DNA from: Tritrichomonas musculus
Lineage: Eukaryota > Parabasalia > Tritrichomonadida > Tritrichomonadidae
Length of the DNA: 64,000 nt
Direction: 5' to 3'
NCBI GenBank assembly: GCA_039105265.1
Contig: JAPFFF010000017.1
Span: 558,001-622,000, forward strand
The notes under the pieces are model-generated. The model worked only from the letters and a program-made list of their open reading frames with translations, made no database searches and was not told the DNA's origin. Shown here one piece after another: positions 1-9,821 of the stretch (positions are counted from its first letter, which is position 1; each line of letters opens with the position of its first letter). Position numbers and translations under genes: made by a program.

Positions 1-966
1 TTGATATCTCAACTTCCACGCAAGATTAAAATATTTTGTCAGGCCAAAACTAATATTTTTCGATGTTAATTATTATATATAAGACACAATATTGTATCTT
101 TCTAATTCATCGAAATGGTGATTATTGATTCATTAAGATTACATATTATTCAAAAACACATATGCAAATAATGAGTATTATTATCTATAGTATTGTATTG
201 TGACAATTAAAAAAGAATAAGTATTTTATATTCTGAGAAAAAGTTAAAAAAAGAAAAGATAAAGATAGAAAAGTATTCAATTTTAAAATCTGACACAATT
301 TATTAAATAATGAGTTTTTTTTAGATTTTTTAATTTATTTAAGCATAAAATAAAAATTCGTCTCGGCCATTTTTTTTATTTTAAATAAATTCATATATTT
401 CACTCTAGATGATTGATATCTCAACTTTCACGAAAGATAAAAACATTTTGTCAGGCCAAAACTAATATTTTTTAGTATTAATTACTATACATTCGAAATA
501 ATGTTGTTTCTTTCAAATTCATCGAAATGTAGATTATTGATTCATTAAGATTACATATTCTTCCAAAACGTATATGCAAATAATGAGCATCATTATTCAT
601 AGTATTGCTTTGTAGTAATTAAAAAAGAATAAGTATTTTATATTTTGAGAAAAAGTTAAAAAAAGAAAAGATAAAGATAGAAAAGTATTCAATTTTAAAA
701 TCTGACACAATTTATTAAATAATGAGTTTTTTTTAGATTTTTTAATTTATTTAAGCATAAAATAAAAATTCGTCTCGGCCATTTTTTTTATTTTAAATAA
801 ATTCACATATTTCACTCTAGGTGATTGATATCTCAACTTTCACGAAAGATAAAAACATTTTGTCAGGCCAAAACTAATATTTTTTAGTATTAATTACTAT
901 ACATTCGAAATAATGTTGTATCATTTAAATTCTTTGAGATGAAGATTATTGATTCACCAAGATTCC
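1..966. repeat. 412-bp tandem repeat, about 2.3 copies
   Basis: The motif ttgatatctcaac recurs at 1, 413 and 825, an exact 412-bp period. Copies one and two run full length; copy three fades near 960. Between copies, long stretches are identical, for example the runs around 230-360 and 640-770. The array continues off the left edge. No reading frame of note lies in it. It is a satellite-like or duplicated intergenic repeat; its function is unknown. Confidence 0.9.
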
Positions 967-1560
967 TTTTATCAAAAAAATATAAATACTTGCAATAAAT
1001 TTTTTATTAATATAAACCAAGCAAACACTCCGAAATGCTTATAAAGCCTTTTATGCTCCAAAAATTGATTTAAAAATTTTTTTTACATCTTCATAATAAA
1101 TTGAATATAAATTATTTTTAATCTTTCAAAATTGAATAACGAATAAAATAAATAAAATTTTCAAATTTTGACTGAAGTTTGTTCAAAGCTTACCCTTAAT
1201 ATATATTATAGGTGGACTCGAATTTAATCTCCTAAAAAGTCGTAAATAGGATTTAAAGTAAGCTTGTAAATTTGGTGAAATAAACGTTTTTTGGGTTTTA
1301 AAAATCACCAAATGTAACCATATTATTGTCAAATAAATTTTATTAATATTTATTATTGTCATAAACCATTGAATTATTTGAAAGAGGAATTAAATGAGTT
1401 TTATCAAAAGTCATATTAATAATCGATAAGATTTTCTCAGTAAAAAAATGTTATTTTTTGAATATTACAAAATAATTGTATGATTTGTATAATATATCAT
1501 AAAAAATAATAATAAAAAGCTCATTTATATTGACGATGAAAAGCCAAATAACCGATTTCA

Positions 1561-1587
1561 CCAAAAGCCCAGGTCTTGGGCTTTTGG
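1561..1587. repeat. perfect hairpin, 10-bp stem
   Basis: CCAAAAGCCC at 1561-1570 pairs perfectly with GGGCTTTTGG at 1578-1587 around a 7-base loop. It is GC-rich against very AT-rich surroundings. A related accaggtctt string lies near 2080, so it may belong to a small repeat family. Confidence 0.8.
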
Positions 1588-2358
1588 CGACAGCATTCAA
1601 TTTTGAATAGTTTACATATATTTTGGAGATCACCAAATTGGTTTTTTTGGCGATGGTGATTTGTAAAGCTTTCAAAATATCATATATAAAATAAAAAAAA
1701 AAATAAGATATAAATATATAATAAAATCAATAAAAGCATTTTTTCAATTGAAAATAATTTTTTTTCATTTATATTTTAAATATATACTGATATAAAATGT
1801 ATTTAAAATATTAATAGTATTTATATTTTTATGAATATATATAGCCGAATAATAAATAATGCATTGAAATAATGCATTGAAATATTAATAGTATTTATAT
1901 TTTTATGAATATATATAGCCGAGTAATTAAATAAATTCATTGAATTTATTGAATGTTGATTCGTAAATTGAATTATTATTTCATCAAATATCATTTAATC
2001 ATTTTATTTAATAATTCATAAGAAATAACTTTTTAAAAGATTTATTAAAATCGCCAAAAGACCAGAAAGAATCACCAAGACCAGGTCTTTTTTTTACATT
2101 TGGGTATATTTTACAAGCTTATTTAAAGTCTAAAAAGTTTATTTCAAAAAATCATTAATTTCATCTAATTCGTCATAAAAATATTCTATTCCCTCAAAAG
2201 TTTATCTCAAAAAGTCTCTCAATTTATAACTAACTAGAAAAACATTTATACCAAAAAATCAAATTATTATGGCTATGTCTCGAACTTTTTTGATCATAAA
2301 ATCAATTTTATTGCTTTTTATATTGGCGAGAATCAAAATATTCAAATATCTTGAATGC

Positions 2359-2393
2359 ACACTTTTTGAGAGAGAGAGAAACTCAAAAAGTGT
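2359..2393. repeat. perfect hairpin, 12-bp stem with GA-rich loop
   Basis: acactttttgag (2359-2370) pairs with ctcaaaaagtgt (2382-2393). It lies in a gene-free stretch; transcription is unknown. Confidence 0.75.
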
Positions 2394-3194
2394 ATTCAAT
2401 TCTTATATTTACGAAAAATTCGTATATTTTCTTGTAAAATTTATTGCTTTTTATATTTGCAAACAAGTATAATTTTTTTTTTTTAGTAATTAATTATATA
2501 TTTATAAGAAATTATATTTAATAAATATAAAGATAAATAGAGTTTATTTTAATTTTTGTCAACCAAAAAGTTATATTTTTATTTTCTTAGGTATTCTCAA
2601 AAATTCAGAATAGCTTTTGATAATTATTCTCTATTGCTTATCATAATTTCAATGATAGAAACTTTTTAAATGTTATTTAATCGTTATAATCTTTAATTGA
2701 CTAGATTTGTTTTTGGTGTTTTGATTTGACTAACTCTATTTTTGTTATTTCGATTGTATTTCTGTTGAATTTATGTTTATAACTTTTAACAACTCTAATA
2801 TAAATGTTCAAAGTGCAAATGTTATTATATGATTCTATATATATATTATAATTCATTATTACAAAAATATATTGATTTCTTATATTAGAACATGAAACAT
2901 ATTAATTTTAAAAATGAGAAATAAAATGGGATAATTTGTATTTTATAAAAATTTTTAATTTGAAATTTGAAGGAGAAAATTTTGATATGAAGTTATTTGA
3001 AGGGAGCAAAAAAATAGCTTTATCAAAAAATTGATGTAGATTGAAATAATATACCTAATTTTGGAAAATTCCTAACAATTTTTTCATATATTCTTTCACA
3101 TAAAGAGCTTTTTGAAAATACTGAAAATTGAATATGAATATAAATTTTATATAAAAAAAAAAAAAAAATAATCGATAAATATTTTTTACTAGAG

Positions 3195-3773
3195 TTAATC
3201 AAACTCAAATAAATCCCATTTATTAACAAAATCAAATTGGATATCAAAAAAATTATCCATAAAAGAAGAAATACATTTGTTATTATTATGTTGGCTTTCC
3301 AAAACACTCAATTTAGATTGTTTTGAAATGCTTGATTTTTTCTTAACGGGATCATCTTTTTCATCGATCTTTTCCAAAAGTTTTTCTTTACGTTTTTTAT
3401 GTCTCTGTAATAAAAGATATCTGTTTTTTAAATTTATATCTGTTCTTCCTTCGATTAATTGTGCAATTTTAACCCATTTGGGTCCGTATTTCATATATAA
3501 TTTTTCTAATAAATCATCTTCTTCAGGAGTCCATGGGCTTTTTTTAACAGATGGAGATAAATAATTCATCCATCTATCTTTGCATTGTCTGACGTTTCTA
3601 TTTTTCATATCATTAGATATATCTTCCCATTTGTCCAATCCATATTTTGCAACAAGATTCATTAATAAATGGTCTTCTTCAGGAGAAAATTGGGATCTTG
3701 GGTGAATTCTGTGATTTCTTGGTGTGTCAGATGAATATAAAGTTTCATCTTCCTCCCTATCTGTTTTATTCAT
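3195..3773 (-). CDS. R2R3 Myb-like DNA-binding protein
   Basis: A 192-residue protein with two Myb/SANT repeats, probably a nuclear sequence-specific transcription factor. Repeat one (about residues 30-78) starts RSQFSPEEDHLLMNLV and carries regularly spaced Trp; repeat two (about 84-130) starts SPWTPEEDDLLEKLY and ends with the typical NLKNRY recognition-helix pattern. A Lys/Arg-rich stretch follows, then an acidic, Asn-rich tail. The frame is open five codons further upstream, but ATG at 3773 is preferred because a TCATTT initiator element abuts it. Small two-repeat Myb proteins of this kind are a large family in trichomonads, where some bind promoter elements. Which genes this one controls cannot be told from sequence. 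Confidence 0.92.
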   Translation of the reverse strand: MNKTDREEDETLYSSDTPRNHRIHPRSQFSPEEDHLLMNLVAKYGLDKWEDISNDMKNRNVRQCKDRWMNYLSPSVKKSPWTPEEDDLLEKLYMKYGPKWVKIAQLIEGRTDINLKNRYLLLQRHKKRKEKLLEKIDEKDDPVKKKSSISKQSKLSVLESQHNNNKCISSFMDNFFDIQFDFVNKWDLFEFD

Positions 3774-3779
3774 AAATGA
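3774..3779 (-). promoter_or_regulatory. initiator (Inr)-like element of the Myb gene
   Basis: On the minus strand TCATTT directly precedes ATG. It fits the trichomonad initiator consensus (TCA, pyrimidine, A/T) that marks transcription starts very close to start codons. It decides the choice of start for the Myb gene. Confidence 0.6.
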
Positions 3780-4443
3780 TATGGTCAATTCAAAAATGGT
3801 TAATTTGAATTACTTTCAATAATGCGTATTGAATTCAATTTGCAAAAATAAAATATTCAAATATTTCAAAATTTCTTTATCTTTTCAATCTGCTCCAAAA
3901 CCCTTTTGATAACATTCAATATTTATTAAAAATTTTTTCCTTTGATTATATTTATGTTATACTATATTAAAAAATATATAGTGCGAAAAAAATTTCTATC
4001 AAAAGAAAAAAATAAATATTTATTCAAAAAGTAGAATCGGGAATATTGAGAGTCTATCATGATTTGAATAAAAATTGAGATATGGATCGCAATATTTGAA
4101 TTAAAAAAAACTATAGTCATTATAGTTTTAGTGGATCAAAAAGATTATATATATGTTTAAGATAAAAAATGGTACATTTTATTATATTTAATATTGGTGA
4201 AGTGAGCGAGTTTTTGAGTGATTTATCTCTTGGTTTTATTTTATACTTTATTGAAAATAATTTAATTAAAAGAAAAATATAAAACAATGAATTTATTATT
4301 TAATTAATGTTTTTTTATTGATAAATCGATAAAAAAAACCTGATGACTTAGATTAAAATCATCATTTTACAAAGTATGCGAATTTTTATAATATAATTGG
4401 AGCACGTTATATAAAACTCACAAATTTTTTTTTATCAAATTTT
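3780..4443. other. AT-rich spacer
   Basis: No gene, RNA or clear repeat seen between the Myb promoter and the left end of the transposon at 4444. Confidence 0.6.
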
Positions 4444-4445
4444 TA

Positions 4446-4500
4446 TACCGTCTTTATGTAAATCTCAGACATTATTCAATATTCTCAGACATAATTGAGA
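4446..4500 (+). repeat. left terminal inverted repeat of Tc1-like transposon
   Basis: Matches the reverse complement of 29712-29766 over about 55 bp at roughly 80 percent identity, including TACCGTC at the tip and TCTCAGACAT plus TTGAGA inside. The AATCTCA-type motif occurs twice within the repeat and could be a paired transposase-binding site. Confidence 0.85.
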
Positions 4501-4682
4501 AAAAGTTTTCAAAAAATAGAAAATTATTTCAAATTAATTTGAGAAGTAATTCAAATGTATAGAAAATCATAAAATATGTCTGATATTAAAAACATATAAA
4601 CATCTCAAATAAACGATCACATGCATTGAATTTTGAAATAAAAATCGATCATGACCTTTAATCACATCACAATTCTAAGGTG

Positions 4683-5131
4683 ATGACTGATCAAAGACCT
4701 ATTGAATGGCTCCCAGAAGAGCTGAAAGCTCTTTCACCTCTTCAGATGCAAATATGTGAAGCTAGAGCTAACTCAATTTCAACAAATTATAGTGAACTTG
4801 CAAAGCAATTTGGTCTGACCTCACAATCTTCAATTAGTACATGTATAAAAAGGACTATATCTGGCAATTATTGGGATGATAAGACTGGTGGTGGACCATT
4901 AGCGTATCTATCAGATTCACAAACTCTACGGTTCTTTGAAAAAGTTAATCAATATGGAGCAGACTTGAATTGTTTAAAAACAATTCAAGCTTACTCCATA
5001 GCATATGAACTCAGACATGACCAGTATTTGAGAGCTTTTTACTTACTTAACAAAATGAATATTAAATTTCATAATTTTAAAGGTCTCCCTGGCGATCTTC
5101 AACGTTTTGTTAACTCTTTAATGGCATATCC
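4683..5131 (+). pseudogene. Tc1/pogo-like transposase, 5' part (interrupted)
   Basis: Residues 1-149 of a transposase, from ATG at 4683 to the Polinton insertion point. Residues about 15-75 look like a helix-turn-helix DNA-binding region (SELAKQFGLTSQSSISTCIKR). The frame runs on into the Polinton repeat and stops at 5225, so the 5' piece cannot make active enzyme. Upstream, TCACAATT about 18 bases before ATG resembles an initiator. The last codon before the insertion is split such that joining base 5131 to 28055 keeps the same frame. Confidence 0.85.
5127..5131 (+). repeat. target-site duplication of P1, left copy
   Basis: tatcc directly outside the left terminal repeat, repeated at 28050-28054 outside the right one. 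Polintons usually make 5-6-bp duplications; here five bases match and a sixth does not. Confidence 0.85.
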
Positions 5132-5298
5132 AGTAGATGTATTAGACTGTGCTCCTGGTACTACGTACCATACGCCCAGTCTAACGCGTGAATCAGCCAT
5201 TTCCGCCATCGCTGACCCCTTATGATAGTCCAAAACTATAGCTCCAACGATCATTTGTAAACGACAACGCTATCGATATTCATTTAACTTTTTTATCT

Positions 5299-5304
5299 TC
5301 ATTC
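5299..5304 (+). promoter_or_regulatory. Inr-like element of TIR gene, left copy
   Basis: TCATTC lies four bases before the ATG of the 110-codon gene and fits the trichomonad initiator pattern. The same element is mirrored at 27877-27882. Confidence 0.45.
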
Positions 5305-5307
5305 CAA

Positions 5308-5640
5308 ATGAGTGAGTACTTCATGTACTATGACGATTTCGGGTTTAAACCAGAGAGTTATCATTTCATTACTCCAGATAGGTATCCGAATGATATTAAA
5401 CGAATATGGTCTACATGTAATGGAACGCATATGTTCCGTAAACGTGTCTACTTCTTCAGTCCAAGTCAACGAAAGGTATATACACCGGGTTATGGACCAT
5501 TGAATTATCAAGTTAGATGGAATTCACATGTGTATTGTTTAGTAGATGATATGAACAAACGATACTCTTTATGTGTTAATGATCGATTGATAGATCGTAC
5601 ATCGAATATGACCAAGATCGAACTGATGAAGAGTAAGTGA
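5308..5640 (+). CDS. terminal-repeat protein, left copy (110 aa, unknown)
   Basis: A 110-residue protein lying wholly inside the left terminal repeat; the right repeat carries an identical copy. It is rich in Tyr, Arg and Asn with the aromatic-basic string RKVYTPGYGPLNYQVRW in the middle and no membrane segment or known motif. The start is ATG after TCATTCCAA. Being in both repeats it is present twice and reads inward from each end. I do not recognise the family. A role at element ends (terminal protein, repeat binding, early regulator) is only a guess from position. Confidence 0.7.
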   Translation: MSEYFMYYDDFGFKPESYHFITPDRYPNDIKRIWSTCNGTHMFRKRVYFFSPSQRKVYTPGYGPLNYQVRWNSHVYCLVDDMNKRYSLCVNDRLIDRTSNMTKIELMKSK

Positions 5641-5655
5641 TGTTTATTTTTGGTT

Positions 5656-5661
5656 TCACTT
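5656..5661 (+). promoter_or_regulatory. Inr-like element at inner edge of left TIR
   Basis: TCACTT, two bases before ATG at 5664, within TCACTTAAATGAGT. The same string sits at the inner edge of the right repeat. It matches the host initiator consensus, which suggests that both genes next to the repeats are started from a shared promoter. Confidence 0.55.
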
Positions 5662-5663
5662 AA

Positions 5664-5861
5664 ATGAGTGTTAAATCCATAGACGTTCTTGGTCGTAAAG
5701 TAGAATCCTCTATAGATTACTCGGAACCGACTCAAGATGAAATCGATAGAATACTATACGATGATATTCATATACGTGTCATCGTGAATGTCAATTCGAT
5801 GGATGATTCCATTAATGTCGATACTAACGTTATTATTGATGTGGATGATAATTATTGTTAG
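5664..5861 (+). CDS. small acidic protein (65 aa, unknown)
   Basis: Sixty-five residues, strongly acidic, with a C-terminal half rich in Asp, Asn, Val and Ile (ending VDDNYC). The first two codons lie in the terminal repeat, and TCACTTAA precedes the start. It ends 31 bases before the polymerase gene on the same strand. No family recognised. Too short for more; it could be an early regulatory or acidic mimic protein, which is speculation. Confidence 0.5.
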   Translation: MSVKSIDVLGRKVESSIDYSEPTQDEIDRILYDDIHIRVIVNVNSMDDSINVDTNVIIDVDDNYC

Positions 5862-5892
5862 ACTACGAAAATTATTTTTAATTTCCCCTTAA

Positions 5893-8800
5893 ATGACGAA
5901 GTTGTTGAGTAGACTATCGAAATCTGAGATTCTATCATTACCAGGGTTTGATAGATATGGATCACTCAAGATCAAAGAGTTGAAACCTATATTGAAGAAG
6001 AGTATCAAACAGATGAATATCGCTTTTAGAGGTGTACGTGTAGATGATTACGTTAATCGTTTCAATGAAATTCGTGAACAGAAACAGTCTGATGACGATC
6101 TATTTAAACGAATGTCGACAATGAAACATCAACAACAGAAACAACATCAAAGTCATGAACAGTATAAACAATCATTGAAAGATACAGCTATGTTCGAACG
6201 TTCATTGATGAATATGAGTGAACTCTATTCAGTTCCACATCCAAGTGAAAGTAAACTATTCATCGAATCGTTAATGAATGTCGATACTGAATATACGACA
6301 ACCAAATCCGATGAACGACTCCGTTATGAAGAGAATGTTCATGACAAAGATGAGTATCAAAACGAAATGAAGAGAATGATGTTAGCCGCTAAGAATCATG
6401 AATCATTTGAAATCGATATCGATGATGATAGTGAGAAACAATACGCTTTCGTTAAAGTGTTACGATATATTCGTAAGATGAAAACAAATGAATGGAGACC
6501 AATTATAACTGGTTATGACATGAACGGTAATGGTCGAAAGTTCAGTATCAACAAAGAGTTAGATCTCGAAACTATGATACGATGTATACTCGGTGAGATA
6601 TCAGTAGAACAATACAGTTCTGATTGTGATCCGAATCTAATCGGTTGGGATTACATTCCAGTTCGATTCGAAGTGAAGTTCATCAAGATGACAAAGAATG
6701 AAGAGACTGGAAAGACTGAGTTCATCGAAAAGGTTGATGGTGAAGAAGTAGTAATCGAATCAGTTGATGACTTTCGTGGATCACCAGACGGTGGTTTCTT
6801 TCCATACATCAACCTAATCAATGGTTTAGACTTGACCAGATATCAGATATTCAACACCATTAACAAGAATAACTATCGTGATAACTGTTTCGTATACGCT
6901 TGTGTTCAATCAGGGGTGTTCAATGATGACGAACTCCATAAACTTCGTTCAATAATGTTAACTCGATCGATACCAAACAAGAAGATAACAGAAATAGCTA
7001 TTCAAATGAAGTGTCACTTCGTTGTTCATCGTATGGATGAAAAGTATGATGTTAAACATCAAGATCAAGTATCAATTAATACACATAAGAATCCGAAAGT
7101 CATAGCTGATCGTGAAGTTAAACTACGTCTATATAAAGATCACTTCATGATATATGATGAGTCATTACCAATAACGAAGTTCTATATCGAACACAAAGAT
7201 GAGATTGATAAGAAGTATCCCAATGTTGATATTCGTAAACGATTTCGTATTAGAGGTTATAATCAAACTGGTTATCCGAAATATCAACCAAACAATTGGA
7301 ACGGTACTGGATTCATGTCAATAATGAGAGCTATGTTCGAACATGGATGTTTCAGAGAGATCAACCAATGTGAACAGGGTATACTCGATACATGTGAGTT
7401 CGATAATCATTTGAATGACTACGTTAGTCTCAGTTATGATGAAGAATCATGTTGTAGACTTGAATCGGCTGACACTAAGAAGATAACTGAATGGTCTCAT
7501 ATCTATTACGCTGATTACGAAACTGATGTAACTGTATCTCCACATCGACCATATCTGATCTGTATGTGTGATGATAAACATGTTGGATCATTCACTGGAT
7601 CTAAACTCACGTCAACGTTCTTGATGTCACTCAAAACGAATTCGTTAACGTATTTCCACAATCTGAAATATGACGCTTGTTTCTTCATTCATGAACCAGA
7701 ATGGGAGACTCAAGTGACTCAACGTAGTGGAACTCTATTACAAGTCGTTATGGATCACTATAAATGGATCCAAGTTATCGATCCAAAGACTAAGAAACCA
7801 GTTATCGATCCGAAAACGAAACAACCGGAGATGAAGAAGATTCGTGATAAACACTTAACATTCCGTAACAGCTATTCGATTATACCAGCTCCATTACGTG
7901 ATTTCGATGACATGTTCAATCTAAAGGTTCATAAAGAGATCATCGCTTATCGAATCTACACTGAAAAGAATCTACAACGAAAGACTATACCATTCAGTGA
8001 ATTCTATAATCAATACGTTAACGAAAACATCGATAAGAAGACAGTAGACGAACTCGAACAAGATCGTAAACAGTTGATTTCAAACGCTAAGTTCGCTAAA
8101 TCATACGATGAAGCTGATGAAACAATCGATATCATGAAGTACGCTACGTTCTATTGTAAGAAAGATTGTATCACGTTGATGTATGGAATGACGAAGTTCA
8201 ATAACGATTTAGCTGAAGTGTTCACCAAAACCGATAAACCATGGATTGGTATTCATCAATTCATATCCATCTCAGCTGTTGGTTATGATTTCGCTCGTAT
8301 ATATGGTTGTTTCGATGGATGTTATCTATTAAGTGGTAAACCACAGAACTTCATCCAACGTTGTGTCAGTGGTGGTCGTACAATGACTGCTAATAACGAA
8401 AAACAGTACATCGTTGATCGTATCCAAGACTTCGACGCTGTTAGTCTATATCCATCATCTATGTCAATTATGGATGGAGTCGCTAAAGGTAGACCAAAGG
8501 TGATTCCAGATGATTGTACTCATGAACAGTTAATGAATTACGATACATTCTTTATCGAAGTCAACATCAACAAATTATCGTGTAAGTCCAATCGTCCGTA
8601 TAAGTTCGGTCATGTATTCACCCATAATGAAGCTGGATCCAAAATATTCTGTAATGAAACAGTCGATCATTACTACGTTGATAAGATCACCTTGATGGAT
8701 TTAATCGAATTCTATGATATTGATTACGAACTCATCCGTGGATACTATTTCGATGAAGGTTTCAACAAAAAGATCAATGAGTTCATCAAAACGTTATTCG

Positions 8801-9567
8801 ATCTAAGATTGAAGTATAAGAATGAACATAATCCATTGGAGAAGACGATTAAACTGTTGTTGAACTCCATCTACGGTAAATCAATATTGAAACCAATGAA
8901 TGATGAAATCAAAGTCGTCAACAAGAAGAATCTTATATCATATATCTATCGTAACTATAACTTCATCAAAGAAGTATCATTCAATGATTCAACTAAATGT
9001 TTCGTTAAGAAGATCAAACCAATCAACAATCACTTCAATCTTCCACAGTTTGGAGCTTCTGTGTTATCGTGGAGTAAACACATCATGAATCAAGTGATGT
9101 CAACAGCTGAACAACACGGAATCGATATATACTATCAAGATACTGACTCGCTACACTTGAAAGAGTGTGATGTTGACAGATTAGCTGAGATCTATAAAGT
9201 TAAGTATGGTCGTGATTTGATCGGTAAACAGATGACACAGTTTCATTGTGATTTCGATTCATTTCCAGGTGCTGTCGGTAATATTCATTCACGAAAGTTG
9301 ATCGCTCTTGGTAAGAAATCATATCTCGATATACTCGAAGATGAAACCGGAAACACTGGTTATCACATTAGACTCAAAGGTTGTCCAAAACAGTGTATAC
9401 TCAACAAGTGTAAACGTATGAATATTACAGTTGAAGAGTTATATGAACGATTATACCGAGGTGAATCAATCACATTTGATCTCACTGATGGAACCAACTG
9501 TTTCCGTAAAACGAAATGTTTCCAACAGATAACATTACCACAATTTACTAGAACTATCAAGTTCTAA
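5893..9567 (+). CDS. protein-primed family B DNA polymerase (P1)
   Basis: A 1224-residue polymerase that should copy the element using a protein primer. Exonuclease motifs: ADYETD (D541, E543), HNLKYDA, and KKDC (D758). Polymerase motifs: A, DAVSLYPSS (D848); B, LLLNSIYGK (about 988-996); C, YQDTDSL (D1083, D1085). Residues 1-320 are Gln/Met/Glu-rich and may form coiled coil. Residues about 325-425 contain RDNCFVYACVQSG (C332) and DHFMIYDE (H417), a spacing and context like OTU-type cysteine peptidases. The start is ATG after cccttaa, and the stop TAAAA overlaps a UAAA polyadenylation-type signal. Function is certain at family level; the OTU-like reading is inference. Confidence 0.96.
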   Translation: MTKLLSRLSKSEILSLPGFDRYGSLKIKELKPILKKSIKQMNIAFRGVRVDDYVNRFNEIREQKQSDDDLFKRMSTMKHQQQKQHQSHEQYKQSLKDTAMFERSLMNMSELYSVPHPSESKLFIESLMNVDTEYTTTKSDERLRYEENVHDKDEYQNEMKRMMLAAKNHESFEIDIDDDSEKQYAFVKVLRYIRKMKTNEWRPIITGYDMNGNGRKFSINKELDLETMIRCILGEISVEQYSSDCDPNLIGWDYIPVRFEVKFIKMTKNEETGKTEFIEKVDGEEVVIESVDDFRGSPDGGFFPYINLINGLDLTRYQIFNTINKNNYRDNCFVYACVQSGVFNDDELHKLRSIMLTRSIPNKKITEIAIQMKCHFVVHRMDEKYDVKHQDQVSINTHKNPKVIADREVKLRLYKDHFMIYDESLPITKFYIEHKDEIDKKYPNVDIRKRFRIRGYNQTGYPKYQPNNWNGTGFMSIMRAMFEHGCFREINQCEQGILDTCEFDNHLNDYVSLSYDEESCCRLESADTKKITEWSHIYYADYETDVTVSPHRPYLICMCDDKHVGSFTGSKLTSTFLMSLKTNSLTYFHNLKYDACFFIHEPEWETQVTQRSGTLLQVVMDHYKWIQVIDPKTKKPVIDPKTKQPEMKKIRDKHLTFRNSYSIIPAPLRDFDDMFNLKVHKEIIAYRIYTEKNLQRKTIPFSEFYNQYVNENIDKKTVDELEQDRKQLISNAKFAKSYDEADETIDIMKYATFYCKKDCITLMYGMTKFNNDLAEVFTKTDKPWIGIHQFISISAVGYDFARIYGCFDGCYLLSGKPQNFIQRCVSGGRTMTANNEKQYIVDRIQDFDAVSLYPSSMSIMDGVAKGRPKVIPDDCTHEQLMNYDTFFIEVNINKLSCKSNRPYKFGHVFTHNEAGSKIFCNETVDHYYVDKITLMDLIEFYDIDYELIRGYYFDEGFNKKINEFIKTLFDLRLKYKNEHNPLEKTIKLLLNSIYGKSILKPMNDEIKVVNKKNLISYIYRNYNFIKEVSFNDSTKCFVKKIKPINNHFNLPQFGASVLSWSKHIMNQVMSTAEQHGIDIYYQDTDSLHLKECDVDRLAEIYKVKYGRDLIGKQMTQFHCDFDSFPGAVGNIHSRKLIALGKKSYLDILEDETGNTGYHIRLKGCPKQCILNKCKRMNITVEELYERLYRGESITFDLTDGTNCFRKTKCFQQITLPQFTRTIKF

Positions 9568-9603
9568 AACTTAATCTAAGTCAACTATTTTTGTGTTGTT
9601 GAA

Positions 9604-9795
9604 ATGGAAGTACACTTCGTTGATATACCTGGATTCGATGGTAAATATATGATCTCTGTCGAAGAACCACATCTGGTAATGGAAAAATCACCGACACGTA
9701 TCCTTGATGAGTGGTATAACGGTTATGGAGAAACCTCTGTATTAATCGATGGAAAACTATATCTCATTGACGAACTACTTGAATTAATAAATTAA
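9604..9795 (+). CDS. NUMOD4-like mini protein (63 aa)
   Basis: Sixty-three residues starting MEVHFVDIPGFDGKYMISVEE, which resembles the NUMOD4 motif (W-x-DIPGY-x-G-x-Y-x-V-S) found at the front of HNH homing endonucleases; the following GYGETSVLIDGKLYLIDELL matches the next beta-hairpin and helix. No HNH catalytic part follows. It could be a remnant of a homing endonuclease or a small DNA-binding protein kept by the element. It sits between polymerase and the next small gene on the same strand and also ends with TAAAA. Confidence 0.55.
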   Translation: MEVHFVDIPGFDGKYMISVEEPHLVMEKSPTRILDEWYNGYGETSVLIDGKLYLIDELLELIN

Positions 9796-9821
9796 AACAA
9801 TATTTTTCCGTGATTGAAACA

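Larger units (their letters stand above)
967..3194. other. AT-rich spacer with hairpins, no gene seen
   Basis: No convincing gene. Short open frames (1451-1675 minus, 2269-2472 plus) have low-complexity Phe/Ile/Lys/Leu composition expected of AT-rich DNA. The stretch holds two clean hairpins and a diffuse pair of inverted sequences near 1253-1273 and 2115-2135 that share a taagcttgtaaa core, possibly ends of a degraded non-autonomous element. Confidence 0.6.
5132..5669 (+). repeat. left terminal inverted repeat of P1 (538 bp)
   Basis: Identical, as far as I compared, to the reverse complement of 27512-28049. It holds a full 110-codon gene and ends exactly inside the first two codons (ATGAGT) of the next gene, so both ends carry the same promoter and start codon facing inward. 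Confidence 0.95.

Noticed and set aside
1451-1675. 74-residue minus-strand frame
   Set aside because: Low-complexity AT-driven composition and overlap with a hairpin; no initiator element.
2269-2472. 67-residue plus-strand frame with hydrophobic start
   Set aside because: Built across a hairpin with a GA-rich loop in spacer DNA; likely chance.
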